Shown piece by piece: positions 27,588 through 35,138 of a stretch of 64,000 nucleotides of DNA. The DNA is from an uncultured Microbacterium sp. Its GTDB lineage: Bacteria > Actinomycetota > Actinomycetes > Actinomycetales > Microbacteriaceae. Both the position numbers and the translations under genes were made by a program. The first letter of the stretch is position 1, and each line of letters opens with the position of its first letter. Location of the stretch: assembly GCF_937927635.1 (NCBI RefSeq), contig NZ_CALBRW010000020.1:62001-126000 (forward strand), given 5' to 3'. Below the pieces are notes generated by a model. That model was given only the letters and a program-made list of their open reading frames with translations, had not been told where the DNA came from and searched no databases.

Positions 27588-28924
27588 GCGGCGAGCTGAA
27601 CATCACGTCGGGCGGCGCGATCCACGTCGACTCGGGGGCGTTCCGCGCGGTCGGGCACCGGCTGGCCGCGCTGGCGGAGCACGTGAAGGATGCCGCACGC
27701 GTCGCGCGGCGTGCGCAGCACACGCTCGCGCAGACCGCTGATCGGCACCCCGCCACGGGGCAGATCGGGAACTGCGTGCATCGGCTGGAGAGCCAGGGGG
27801 AGAAGGCGGCGAAGACCGCGCAGGGCACGCTCGTCATGGCCGATGTGTTCGAGCTGGTCGAGCTGCGCACGCAGCAGAACCTGATCGGGGTGGGCGATGC
27901 GCGTGAAGCACTGGCGATACAGGACCGCATCCATGAGCTGCTCGCCTCGAACCCGAACATCGGACCGGCGGCGGACTCCCTGGTCACGCGCTGGCAGAAC
28001 CACCGATTCGACGGACTGACGGATCAGCCGTGGGACGACACGTACACGCTCGCTCGATGGGTCGGTGCGGTGCTGGCCCCGACACTCTTCGGCTGGGCGG
28101 CCCTGTGGCTGGGCCCCGAGCCGGTGGGATCGACGATGGGCACCCTGCGCGATCTGGCGGTGGATGTCGATCTGGGCACCCTGCCGAGCGGCACCCGACT
28201 AACGGGTGAATCACAGGCCGTGACCCTGAGAACTGTCGAGTCGCGTGACGTCAAGCCGGTCGCGGGAGTCCGTGATTCGATCGCGCGCGTGCCGTGGGGG
28301 CGCACGGCCCAGGTGGCGGTGGAGAAGTACACGATGAAGGATGGGTCGGTGCGTTATGTCGCGTACGTCGACGGCACCCGGGAGATGATGCCCGGCACGG
28401 ACGAGCCGTTCGATGCGGTCTCCGACGTGGAGCTGTACATGGGCCGGAAGAAGTCCGCATCGTATGAGGCGACGCTCCAGGCGCTGGAAGAGGCCGGAGC
28501 CGAGCACGGCGACACCGTCGACATGGTGGGGTACTCGCAGGGCGCGATGATCGTCTCCCATCTGGCCATGGACAGCCCCTATCACGTCGGGACCGTGATC
28601 GTCGCGGGCGATCCGGTCGACCCGGCGCTCGCCGCCGATCAGACGATCGTCCGACTGGAGAACAGCGCCGACCCGGTGAACGCACTGGCGACCGGTGGCA
28701 CTGCGGGAGGGTCGGGTTCACCCGACAGCTTCACGGTCCAGCGGGAGATCCCCGGCCGGAGCAGCCCGATCGATCCGCACATGTATGGGGACTACATGAA
28801 CACGGGCGCAGAGCTGGATCGCTCGTCGGATCCACGCGCACAAGCGCTGCGGGACAAGTTCTTCCACGAGCTCGGTGAGGCGGCGCGGGTCGAGCGGACG
28901 GAGTTCAGCGCGGAGCGCGCCTGA
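27584..28924 (+). CDS. Helical N-domain fused to alpha/beta hydrolase (possible type VII effector)
   Basis: 446 aa. Residues 1-115 are helical and WXG100/LXG-like in length (AFRAVGHRLAALAEHVKDAA). A middle hydrophobic stretch (VGAVLAPTLFGWAALWLGP, about 160-178) could contact membrane. From about 230 there is an alpha/beta hydrolase like those in PE-PPE/cutinase-type proteins: VRYVAYVDGTRE, then DMVGYSQGAMIVSH with nucleophile Ser (about 314), Asp in VIVAGDPVD and a His in PHMYGDYMNTG near the C-terminus. No Sec signal. A secreted lipase/esterase or antibacterial toxin are the main options; no immunity gene was recognised. Confidence 0.7.
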   Translation: MSGELNITSGGAIHVDSGAFRAVGHRLAALAEHVKDAARVARRAQHTLAQTADRHPATGQIGNCVHRLESQGEKAAKTAQGTLVMADVFELVELRTQQNLIGVGDAREALAIQDRIHELLASNPNIGPAADSLVTRWQNHRFDGLTDQPWDDTYTLARWVGAVLAPTLFGWAALWLGPEPVGSTMGTLRDLAVDVDLGTLPSGTRLTGESQAVTLRTVESRDVKPVAGVRDSIARVPWGRTAQVAVEKYTMKDGSVRYVAYVDGTREMMPGTDEPFDAVSDVELYMGRKKSASYEATLQALEEAGAEHGDTVDMVGYSQGAMIVSHLAMDSPYHVGTVIVAGDPVDPALAADQTIVRLENSADPVNALATGGTAGGSGSPDSFTVQREIPGRSSPIDPHMYGDYMNTGAELDRSSDPRAQALRDKFFHELGEAARVERTEFSAERA

Positions 28925-28957
28925 TCAGCATCCGATCTCTGTCGGCGACGCGACTCG

Positions 28958-29356
28958 TCAGCGGCGCTTCTTCTTCTGCGGGCGCAGGATGGCGCCGAAG
29001 ACGGCGTTGATGATCGAGATGAGGATGGCCGCCACCACACCCCACCAGAACGACCCGACGCTCAGCCCCCAGCCGAAGCCGCTGGTGATCCAGGCGGTCA
29101 GCCACAGCAGGAAGCCGTTCACGATGAAGGAGATGAGTCCGAACGTGAGGATGTACAGCGGGAACGCGACGATCTTGATGGCCGTGCCGATGATGGTGTT
29201 CACGAGGGCGAAGATCGCTCCCACGGCGAGCAGCGTCAGCACGAGCTGCAGGGTCTCGCCGGGCGCGAACGCGCGGATGCTCACCTCGAGCGCGGGGATC
29301 AGCGTGACCACCCACAGGGCGAAGGCGTTGATGACGACGCGGATGATGAATCGCAT
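28958..29356 (-). CDS. Phage-holin-family (4-TMS) membrane protein
   Basis: 132 aa with four hydrophobic helices: MRFIIRVVINAFALWVVTLI, LVLTLLAVGAIFALVNTIIG, IVAFPLYILTFGLISFIVNG and a final segment ending INAVFGAILRPQKKKRR. This is the chromosomal actinobacterial/cyanobacterial holin-like family; it is not evidence of a prophage. I start at the ATG (29356) where the first helix begins; two ATGs upstream (29386, 29413) are possible and none has a good ribosome site. Function in most hosts unknown. Confidence 0.8.
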   Translation of the reverse strand: MRFIIRVVINAFALWVVTLIPALEVSIRAFAPGETLQLVLTLLAVGAIFALVNTIIGTAIKIVAFPLYILTFGLISFIVNGFLLWLTAWITSGFGWGLSVGSFWWGVVAAILISIINAVFGAILRPQKKKRR

Positions 29357-29430
29357 CTGTCGATCGTGCCACGAGACGCTCCTCATGACGGCCGCCCCCG
29401 CGGTGGTTCGCACCTCTTTAGACTGATCCC

Positions 29431-30504
29431 GTGACCGAGCCCATCCTGCCCCGCATCCGCCCCGAGATCGCCGCCCTGCCGCCGTACCGCCAGGGCAAGC
29501 AGGCGGGCGCCGACGCGTTCAAGCTCTCCAGCAACGAGAACCCGTTCGAGCCGCTGCCGTCGGTGCTCGAGGCGCTCACGCACACCACGCCGATCAACCG
29601 CTATCCCGACGCCTCTGCCGGTGCGCTGCGCGCCCGCCTGGGCGAGAAGTACGGCGTCGACGCGGACGCCGTGCACGTGGCATCCGGTTCCGTGTCGATC
29701 CTGTACCAGTTGGTGCTGGCCACGGCATCCGTCGGCGACGAGGTCATCTACGCCTGGCGCTCGTTCGAGGCGTACCCCGGCCTTCCGCTGGTTGCCGGCG
29801 CCACCGGGGTGCAGGTCCCGCTCGGCCCGGGCACCCGTCACGACCTCGACGCGATGGCGGATGCCGTCACCGACCGCACCCGCGTGATCATCGTCTGCAC
29901 GCCCAACAACCCCACCGGCCCGATCGTCACCAGCGCCGAGTTCGCGGCGTTCGTCGAGCGCGTGCCGCAGGACGTGCTGATCATCCTCGACGAGGCGTAC
30001 GCCGAGTTCGTCACGGACCCCGAAGCCGTCGACGGCCTCGCCGAGCGCGTGTTCGAGAAGCACCCCAACGTGGTCGTGCTGCGCACCTTCTCCAAGGCGT
30101 TCGGCCTGGCGGGGCTCCGCGTCGGCTACGCCATCGGCCACCCGCGCGTGCTCGACGCCGCCCGCACCACCGCCATCCCGCTGTCGGTCACCAGTGCCGC
30201 CGAGCGCGCCGCCATCGCCAGCCTGGATGCCGAGGACGAGCTGATGGCCCGCGTCGCCGTCATCGTCGAGCGGCGCACCCGCCTGGTCGAGGGCCTGCGC
30301 GCGCAGGGCTGGGATGTGCCTGATTCGCAGTCCAACTTCGTCTGGCTCCCCGCGGGCGAACGGACCGACGAGATGGCCGCCGCGTTCGTCGCCGCGGACC
30401 TCATCGTCCGGCCGTTCACGGGCGACGGCATCCGCATCTCCGTCGGCGAGGAGGAGTCCCTGGATCGGGTGCTCGCCGTGGCGGGGGAGCAGGTGCGCGC
30501 GTGA
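29431..30504 (+). CDS. hisC: Histidinol-phosphate/aromatic aminotransferase
   Basis: PLP fold-type I aminotransferase, 357 aa. NENPFEP and RYPD near the N-terminus, PNNPTG (about 156), DEAYAEF (about 189), and the PLP-Lys motif RTFSKAFGLAGLRVGY (Lys about 219) are diagnostic of HisC and the closely related phenylalanine aminotransferase Pat. It is not inside a his operon here, so Pat or a second HisC paralogue is possible. Start is GTG. Coupled by GTGA to the next aminotransferase. Confidence 0.88.
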   Translation: MTEPILPRIRPEIAALPPYRQGKQAGADAFKLSSNENPFEPLPSVLEALTHTTPINRYPDASAGALRARLGEKYGVDADAVHVASGSVSILYQLVLATASVGDEVIYAWRSFEAYPGLPLVAGATGVQVPLGPGTRHDLDAMADAVTDRTRVIIVCTPNNPTGPIVTSAEFAAFVERVPQDVLIILDEAYAEFVTDPEAVDGLAERVFEKHPNVVVLRTFSKAFGLAGLRVGYAIGHPRVLDAARTTAIPLSVTSAAERAAIASLDAEDELMARVAVIVERRTRLVEGLRAQGWDVPDSQSNFVWLPAGERTDEMAAAFVAADLIVRPFTGDGIRISVGEEESLDRVLAVAGEQVRA

Positions 30505-31679
30505 CGTACGACTTCGAGACCGTCGTCGACCGCACCGGCACCGGCGCCTCCAAGTGGCAGCACATGTTCGACGCGAAGCCCGATGTGCCCGCCGGGATCT
30601 CGCCGTTCTCCGTCGCCGACCTCGACCTCAAGCTCGCCCCCGAGATCCTCGAGGGCCTGCGCGAGCACCTCGAGGACGTGGTGCTGGGCTACACCATCGC
30701 CACCGACGACTACTGGGACGCCGTCACCGGCTGGTTCCAGGACCGGCACGGCTGGACCGTCACCCGCGAGCAGATCAAGCTGGCACCCGGCGTGGTGCCG
30801 GCGTTCAACACCGCCGTCCGCGCCGTCACCGCGCCCGGCGACGGCGTCATCGTGCAGACCCCGGCGTACTACCCGTTCTTCGGCGCGATCGAGGGCAATG
30901 AGCGCGTGGTCGTGCGCAACCCGCTGGTGCTGCGCGACGGGCGCTGGCGCATCGACCTCGACGACCTCGCCGAGAAGGCCGCCGATCCCCGCACCACCGC
31001 GCTGCTGTTCTGCAGCCCGCACAACCCCACCGGCCGGGTGTGGGAGCGCGACGAGCTCGAGGCCGTATGGCGCATCGCCCGCGACAACGACCTCACCGTC
31101 ATCAGTGACGAGATCCACTTCGACCTGGTGATGCCCGGTGCGCAGCACACCGTGTTCTCCACGCTGAACGACGACGCGGCGGCCCGCACCATCGTGTGCA
31201 CTGCGCCCAGCAAGACGTTCAACCTGGCGGGCATGGCCACCAGCAACATCGTCATCCCGAACGAGCAGCTGCGTGAGAAGTTCGCGCTCGAGCAGAGCCG
31301 CACGGGCTTCTTCACGCTCAACGCGCTGGGCTTCCAGGCCTGTCGTCTCGCCTACTCGAAGGCCGGTGCGTGGTTGGACGGACTGATCGAGCTCGTGCAC
31401 GGCAACCATGAGCTGGTGCGGTCGTTCTTCGCCGAGCGGATGCCGCAGGTCGTCGTCTTCGATCTGGAGGGCACCTACCTGCAGTGGCTGGACTTCCGGG
31501 CGCTGGGCCTGTCGCACGTGGAGCTCAAGCGCATCAACGAGCAGGAGGCCCTGGTCTACTTCGACGAGGGCGCCATGTTCGGCCCCGAGGGCGAGGGCTT
31601 CGAGCGCATGAACCTCGCCGCCCCGCGGCAGACCGTGCAGGACGCGCTGGAGCGCCTCGCGCAGGCGTACGGGCACTGA
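30501..31679 (+). CDS. MalY/PatB-type PLP lyase (cystathionine beta-lyase-like)
   Basis: 392 aa. The N-terminus DFETVVDRTGTGASKWQ matches the MalY/PatB 'RxGTxSxKW' start. PFSVADLDL, SPHNPTGRVW (about 172), SDEIHFDLV and the PLP-Lys in APSKTFNLAGM (about 236) follow in order. These enzymes perform C-S beta-elimination on cystathionine or cysteine conjugates; some act only as aminotransferases. GTG start overlaps the hisC-like stop. Role probably in methionine metabolism or thiol conjugate breakdown. Confidence 0.9.
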   Translation: MTYDFETVVDRTGTGASKWQHMFDAKPDVPAGISPFSVADLDLKLAPEILEGLREHLEDVVLGYTIATDDYWDAVTGWFQDRHGWTVTREQIKLAPGVVPAFNTAVRAVTAPGDGVIVQTPAYYPFFGAIEGNERVVVRNPLVLRDGRWRIDLDDLAEKAADPRTTALLFCSPHNPTGRVWERDELEAVWRIARDNDLTVISDEIHFDLVMPGAQHTVFSTLNDDAAARTIVCTAPSKTFNLAGMATSNIVIPNEQLREKFALEQSRTGFFTLNALGFQACRLAYSKAGAWLDGLIELVHGNHELVRSFFAERMPQVVVFDLEGTYLQWLDFRALGLSHVELKRINEQEALVYFDEGAMFGPEGEGFERMNLAAPRQTVQDALERLAQAYGH

Positions 31680-31701
31680 GCCCTGTACGGTATTCTGTGG
31701 T

Positions 31702-31718
31702 ACCTTGGTACCCAAGGT
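31702..31718. promoter_or_regulatory. Palindromic operator before the ribbon-helix-helix gene
   Basis: ACCTTGG-TAC-CCAAGGT has 7-bp perfect arms, sits 14 bases before the ATG at 31733, and follows a TATTCT that could be the -10 box. The placement is typical of autorepression by a ribbon-helix-helix protein. Confidence 0.6.
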
Positions 31719-31732
31719 GAGGGGATACCGTC

Positions 31733-31990
31733 ATGGTTGCTGTTGCGCCGATCAAAGTGGATGCTGAGACCGACCGGCTCATCTCGAACGCTGCGCATTT
31801 CCTGCAGCGCTCCAAGAAGGATGTCGTTGACGTTGCCGTGCGCGAGTACATCGAGAAGCATCGCGAGGAGATCCAGAGTGGTGCTCTTGAGGCTCTGCGG
31901 CTGCTCGACGGAAGCACCCGCGGCGCCGTGAAGCTCTTGGCAGACGCAACCGACGATGAGATCGATGAACTGGGTGGTCTTTCCGAGTGA
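31733..31990 (+). CDS. Ribbon-helix-helix-type DNA-binding protein (antitoxin-like)
   Basis: 85 aa. The N-terminal strand VAPIKVDAETDRLISNAAHF leads into two helices (FLQRSKKDVVDVAVREYIEKHREEI), the MetJ/Arc fold used by many antitoxins. A C-terminal acidic tail (ADATDDEIDELGGL) could bind a partner. ATG follows GAGGGG. Lower GC and different codon use from neighbours suggest later acquisition of 31733-32819. The next gene is 32 bases downstream. Confidence 0.7.
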   Translation: MVAVAPIKVDAETDRLISNAAHFLQRSKKDVVDVAVREYIEKHREEIQSGALEALRLLDGSTRGAVKLLADATDDEIDELGGLSE

Positions 31991-32022
31991 TCGGTGTCGG
32001 CGGCCCGCATTAGCGTCGAGCC

Positions 32023-32649
32023 ATGACACGGCATGTGCGTCCGACTCGCAGGGCTCTCACTGACCTCGGCCTCGACTTCCCGCAATTGGACGTCGAGCTC
32101 CACGCCATCGGAGACGCACTGGTGCAGAAAGCGCAGCGCGTCCCGGCAGAGGTGGCGTCCGGTGGTGCAGAACGTGTTCGTGCTCTCCACGACCGGGTCT
32201 GGTTCAAAGTGAAGGTGACCGCTCTGCGTGGAATCGCCGGCGAGGTGCCGATCCCTGACGATTTCGCGCCGAGGACGGACGCTGACTACTCCCGCTCGGC
32301 CTGGTGGCTGGCGGCTGCGGGATCCCGGCAGGATGACACGACTGCCCATGACTTCTACGCGACGCTCACCGACGAATGCCGGCGTGCGGCCAAAGGATCG
32401 GATGCCGCAGTGAGCTCTGCTCATCTGCTCCCGACCGCGACAGACTATCGGCGCTGGCAGCTTGAGAACTCGGCAGTGATCGCTACTGCGCTGCGCAAGA
32501 AGGTCAGGGAAGCCATCGCGCGCTCTGCTCAGACCGGGGCTCTGTGGATCGCCCGATCGGCACTTTCCGTGTCGGAGCGCTCATTCACCAACGTGACGGC
32601 GAGTCGTATCTGGCCGTCACCGCGGAAGGGTTCTGGGATCATCGGCTGA
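32023..32649 (+). CDS. Uncharacterised protein beside the ribbon-helix-helix gene
   Basis: 208 aa, cytosolic, no recognised family. Residues about 20-60 are helical, then comes DRVWFKVKVTALRGI, a strand pair, SRSAWWLAAAGSRQDDTTAHDFY (two Trp, acidic/His cluster), and a long helix (RWQLENSAVIATALRKKVREAIARS). From about residue 174 the sequence becomes low-quality (SFTNVTASRIWPSPRKG) and overlaps another frame for 106 bases, so its C-terminus may come from a frameshift. Position after a ribbon-helix-helix gene suits a toxin, but nothing else proves that. Confidence 0.55.
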   Translation: MTRHVRPTRRALTDLGLDFPQLDVELHAIGDALVQKAQRVPAEVASGGAERVRALHDRVWFKVKVTALRGIAGEVPIPDDFAPRTDADYSRSAWWLAAAGSRQDDTTAHDFYATLTDECRRAAKGSDAAVSSAHLLPTATDYRRWQLENSAVIATALRKKVREAIARSAQTGALWIARSALSVSERSFTNVTASRIWPSPRKGSGIIG

Positions 32650-32819
32650 TCGCGGTGATCCTGGACGCCGTGCCTGGCGTGTCTGCGGATGAGTGGCAGA
32701 TCGAGCCGTCGACCGTAGACGGGATCTCGCCAGCGGACGGTCAGGTCGTGTACTCGACCATGATCCCTGTCGAGGCGCTGAGTGCTGTCCTGGACGAGGT
32801 CGACCGCTCGTTCCTCTGA
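32544..32819 (+). CDS. Small protein of unknown function, 91 aa
   Basis: GTG start at 32544 inside the preceding gene. The translation (FRVGALIHQRDGESYLAVTAEG, then LDAVPGVSADEWQIEP, then MIPVEALSAVLDEVDRSFL) alternates strands and helices convincingly and uses typical codons, whereas the overlapping frame does not. It may be a third gene of the island or the true C-terminal part of the 208-aa protein after a frameshift. Confidence 0.5.
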   Translation: MDRPIGTFRVGALIHQRDGESYLAVTAEGFWDHRLIAVILDAVPGVSADEWQIEPSTVDGISPADGQVVYSTMIPVEALSAVLDEVDRSFL

Positions 32820-32911
32820 ACCGCAGCGCGGCATTCGTCCTGATCCCGGACACTTATTAGGGACCCCGAACTATGCGTGACGGGGCATGCCGACGTGGGT
32901 AGCGTGGAGCC

Positions 32912-34039
32912 GTGACTTCGACCGACACACCCCTCGTTCGCGTCCTGGAAGCGGATGGAACATTCGCTCCGTCGCCGGCATCCGAGCGGTATCTGCCGCT
33001 CATCGATGCGCTGACCGACGCCGAGCTCGAGCAGTTCTACCGCGACATGGTGGCCATCCGCGCCATCGACACCCAGGCCACCAACCTGCAGCGTCAGGGC
33101 CAGCTCGCCCTGTGGCCGCCGAGCCGCGGGCAGGAGGCCGCCCAGGTGGGCTCCGCGCACGCCGCTCGCAGGCAGGACACGATCTTCCCGTCGTACCGGG
33201 AGCACGCCGTCACCCGCATCCGCGGGGTCGACCCGGTGGACATCATCAAGCTCATGCGCGGCGTCTCGCACGGCGGCTGGGACCCGACCGATCCGAAGAA
33301 CGGCAACACCCGGCTGTACACCCTGGTGCTGGCGTCGCAGACCCTGCACGCCGCCGGCTTCGGCATGGGCCTGACCTTCGACGGTCGCACCGGCACCGGC
33401 GACCCCGAGCGCGACGAGGCCGTCGTGGTCTACTACGGCGATGGCGCCTCCAGCCAGGGCGACGTGCACGAGGCCATGGTGTTCGCCGCCAGCTACGGCG
33501 CCCCGGTGCTGTTCTTCCTGCAGAACAACCACTGGGCCATCTCGGTGCCCGTCTCCACCCAGTCGAAGGTGCCGCTGGTCGGCCGCGGCGCCGGATACGG
33601 CATCCCGTCGGTGCGCGTGGACGGCAACGATGTGCTGGCCAGCTACGCCGTCTCGCGGATGCTGCTCGACGAGGCCCGTGCCGGCGGCGGTCCGCGCGCG
33701 ATCGAGGCCGTCACCTACCGGATGGGCGCGCACACCACGAGCGACGACCCCACCAAGTACCGCGGATCTGACGAGGAGCAGTCCTGGGCCCAGCGCGACC
33801 CGATCGCCCGGATGCGCGCATACCTGCTTTCGCGGGGCGCGAGCGAGGAGTTCTTCACCGCAGCGGATGCCGAGGCCGCGGCTGCCGCGGAGGACCTGCG
33901 CGCCCGCACCGTCGAACTGTCGGCGCCGGGCCCCGCCGCCATCTTCGACCACGTCTACAGCGAGCCGCACCCGCTGATGGCCGAGCAGAAGGCGTGGCTG
34001 GCGGACTACGAAGCCTCGTTCGAAGGAGGCGCCCTGTGA
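32912..34039 (+). CDS. bkdA: Branched-chain-type 2-oxoacid dehydrogenase E1 alpha
   Basis: Thiamine-diphosphate E1 alpha subunit, 375 aa. The ThDP motif is YYGDGASSQGDVHEAMVFA ending at NNHW (about residues 178-207). LWPPSRGQEAAQVG and FPSYREHAV belong to the substrate and phosphorylation-loop region. Works with E1 beta and E2 downstream to decarboxylate branched-chain or pyruvate-like oxoacids and pass the acyl group to lipoate. GTG start. Couples by GTGA with E1 beta. No E3 gene lies nearby. Branched-chain versus pyruvate specificity is not fixed by sequence alone. Confidence 0.9.
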   Translation: MTSTDTPLVRVLEADGTFAPSPASERYLPLIDALTDAELEQFYRDMVAIRAIDTQATNLQRQGQLALWPPSRGQEAAQVGSAHAARRQDTIFPSYREHAVTRIRGVDPVDIIKLMRGVSHGGWDPTDPKNGNTRLYTLVLASQTLHAAGFGMGLTFDGRTGTGDPERDEAVVVYYGDGASSQGDVHEAMVFAASYGAPVLFFLQNNHWAISVPVSTQSKVPLVGRGAGYGIPSVRVDGNDVLASYAVSRMLLDEARAGGGPRAIEAVTYRMGAHTTSDDPTKYRGSDEEQSWAQRDPIARMRAYLLSRGASEEFFTAADAEAAAAAEDLRARTVELSAPGPAAIFDHVYSEPHPLMAEQKAWLADYEASFEGGAL

Positions 34040-35016
34040 GCATCGAGACCATGCCCTTCTCCAAGGCGCTGAACGCCGGCCTGCGCAAGGCCATGGAGGA
34101 CGACTCCCGCGTGCTGCTGATGGGCGAGGACATCGGCCGCCTCGGCGGGGTGTTCCGTGTGACAGAAGGACTGCAGAAGGACTTCGGCACCCGGCGCGTG
34201 CTCGACACCCCGTTGGCGGAGTCCGGCATCGTCGGCTCCGCCATCGGCCTGGCCATGGCCGGATTCCGCCCGGTGTGCGAGATCCAGTTCGACGGCTTCG
34301 TGTGGCCGGCGTTCGACCAGATCACCTCGCAGCTGGCCAAGGTCACCAATCGGCACGCGGGCGCCCTGTCGATGCCGGTCGTCATCCGCATCCCGTACGG
34401 CGGGCACATCGGCGCCGTGGAGCACCACCAGGAGAGTCCGGAGGCGTACTTCACGCACACCCCCGGCCTGCGCGTGGTCTCGCCGTCGACGCCGAACGAC
34501 GCGTACTGGATGATCCAGGAGGCCATCTCCTCGAATGACCCGGTGATCTTCATGGAGCCCAAGAGCCGCTACTGGCCCAAGGGAGAGGTGGAGCTGGAGG
34601 CATCCGCTCTTCCGCTGCACGCGTCCCGGATCGTCCGCCGCGGCACGGACGTGACCCTCGTCGGCCACGGCGCGATGGTGACCACGCTGCTGCAGGCCGC
34701 CGCGCTCGCCGAGTCGGAGGGCACCAGCTGCGAGGTCGTCGACGTGCGCTCGCTCTCGCCGGTGGACTACGGCCCCATCCTCGACTCGGTGCGATCCACC
34801 GGCCGCATGGTCTACGCGCAGGAGGCCCAGGGCTTCACCAGCCTGGGCAGCGAGATCGCCGCGACCGTCATGGAGCGCGCGTTCTACGCCCTCGAGGCGC
34901 CCGTGCTGCGGGTCTCGGGGTTCGACACGCCCTTCCCGCCCGCGAAGCTCGAGGGCGTGTACCTGCCGGATGCCGACCGCATCCTCGAAGCCGTCGACCG
35001 CTCGCTGGCCTACTGA
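34036..35016 (+). CDS. bkdB: 2-oxoacid dehydrogenase E1 beta
   Basis: 326 aa. Start taken at GTG 34036, which overlaps the E1 alpha stop and follows AAGGAGG by 6 bases; an ATG at 34051 is internal. LLMGEDIGRLGGVFRVTEGL and DTPLAESGIVGSAIGLAMAG form the cofactor-facing face, and the C-terminal transketolase domain has VVDVRSLSPVDYGPILDSV. Forms the alpha2beta2 E1 with the preceding gene. An 86-bp palindrome separates it from E2. Confidence 0.93.
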   Translation: MSIETMPFSKALNAGLRKAMEDDSRVLLMGEDIGRLGGVFRVTEGLQKDFGTRRVLDTPLAESGIVGSAIGLAMAGFRPVCEIQFDGFVWPAFDQITSQLAKVTNRHAGALSMPVVIRIPYGGHIGAVEHHQESPEAYFTHTPGLRVVSPSTPNDAYWMIQEAISSNDPVIFMEPKSRYWPKGEVELEASALPLHASRIVRRGTDVTLVGHGAMVTTLLQAAALAESEGTSCEVVDVRSLSPVDYGPILDSVRSTGRMVYAQEAQGFTSLGSEIAATVMERAFYALEAPVLRVSGFDTPFPPAKLEGVYLPDADRILEAVDRSLAY

Positions 35017-35028
35017 CACCCGTTCTGC

Positions 35029-35114
35029 GTTCATAACTCCGGAGAATCGCCCATGATCTGGACTCTCTGCCACGATTCCGGCGTCGTGGCCGCCGTATCT
35101 CCGGAGTTATGAAC
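35029..35114. repeat. Interrupted palindrome B, 86 bp
   Basis: Arms GTTCATAACTCCGGAGA (35029-35045) and its perfect complement (35098-35114) enclose 52 bases that can also form CCACG/CGTGG. It occupies the gap between E1 beta and E2 inside the operon. The right arm contains an in-frame ATG (35109) that would add 10 codons to E2. Confidence 0.75.
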
Positions 35115-35138
35115 CACACGCAGTCGAAAGGACTTGCA

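Noticed and set aside
28958..29356. Holin-like gene as evidence of a prophage
   Set aside because: The family is common as a chromosomal membrane protein and no other phage genes are near.
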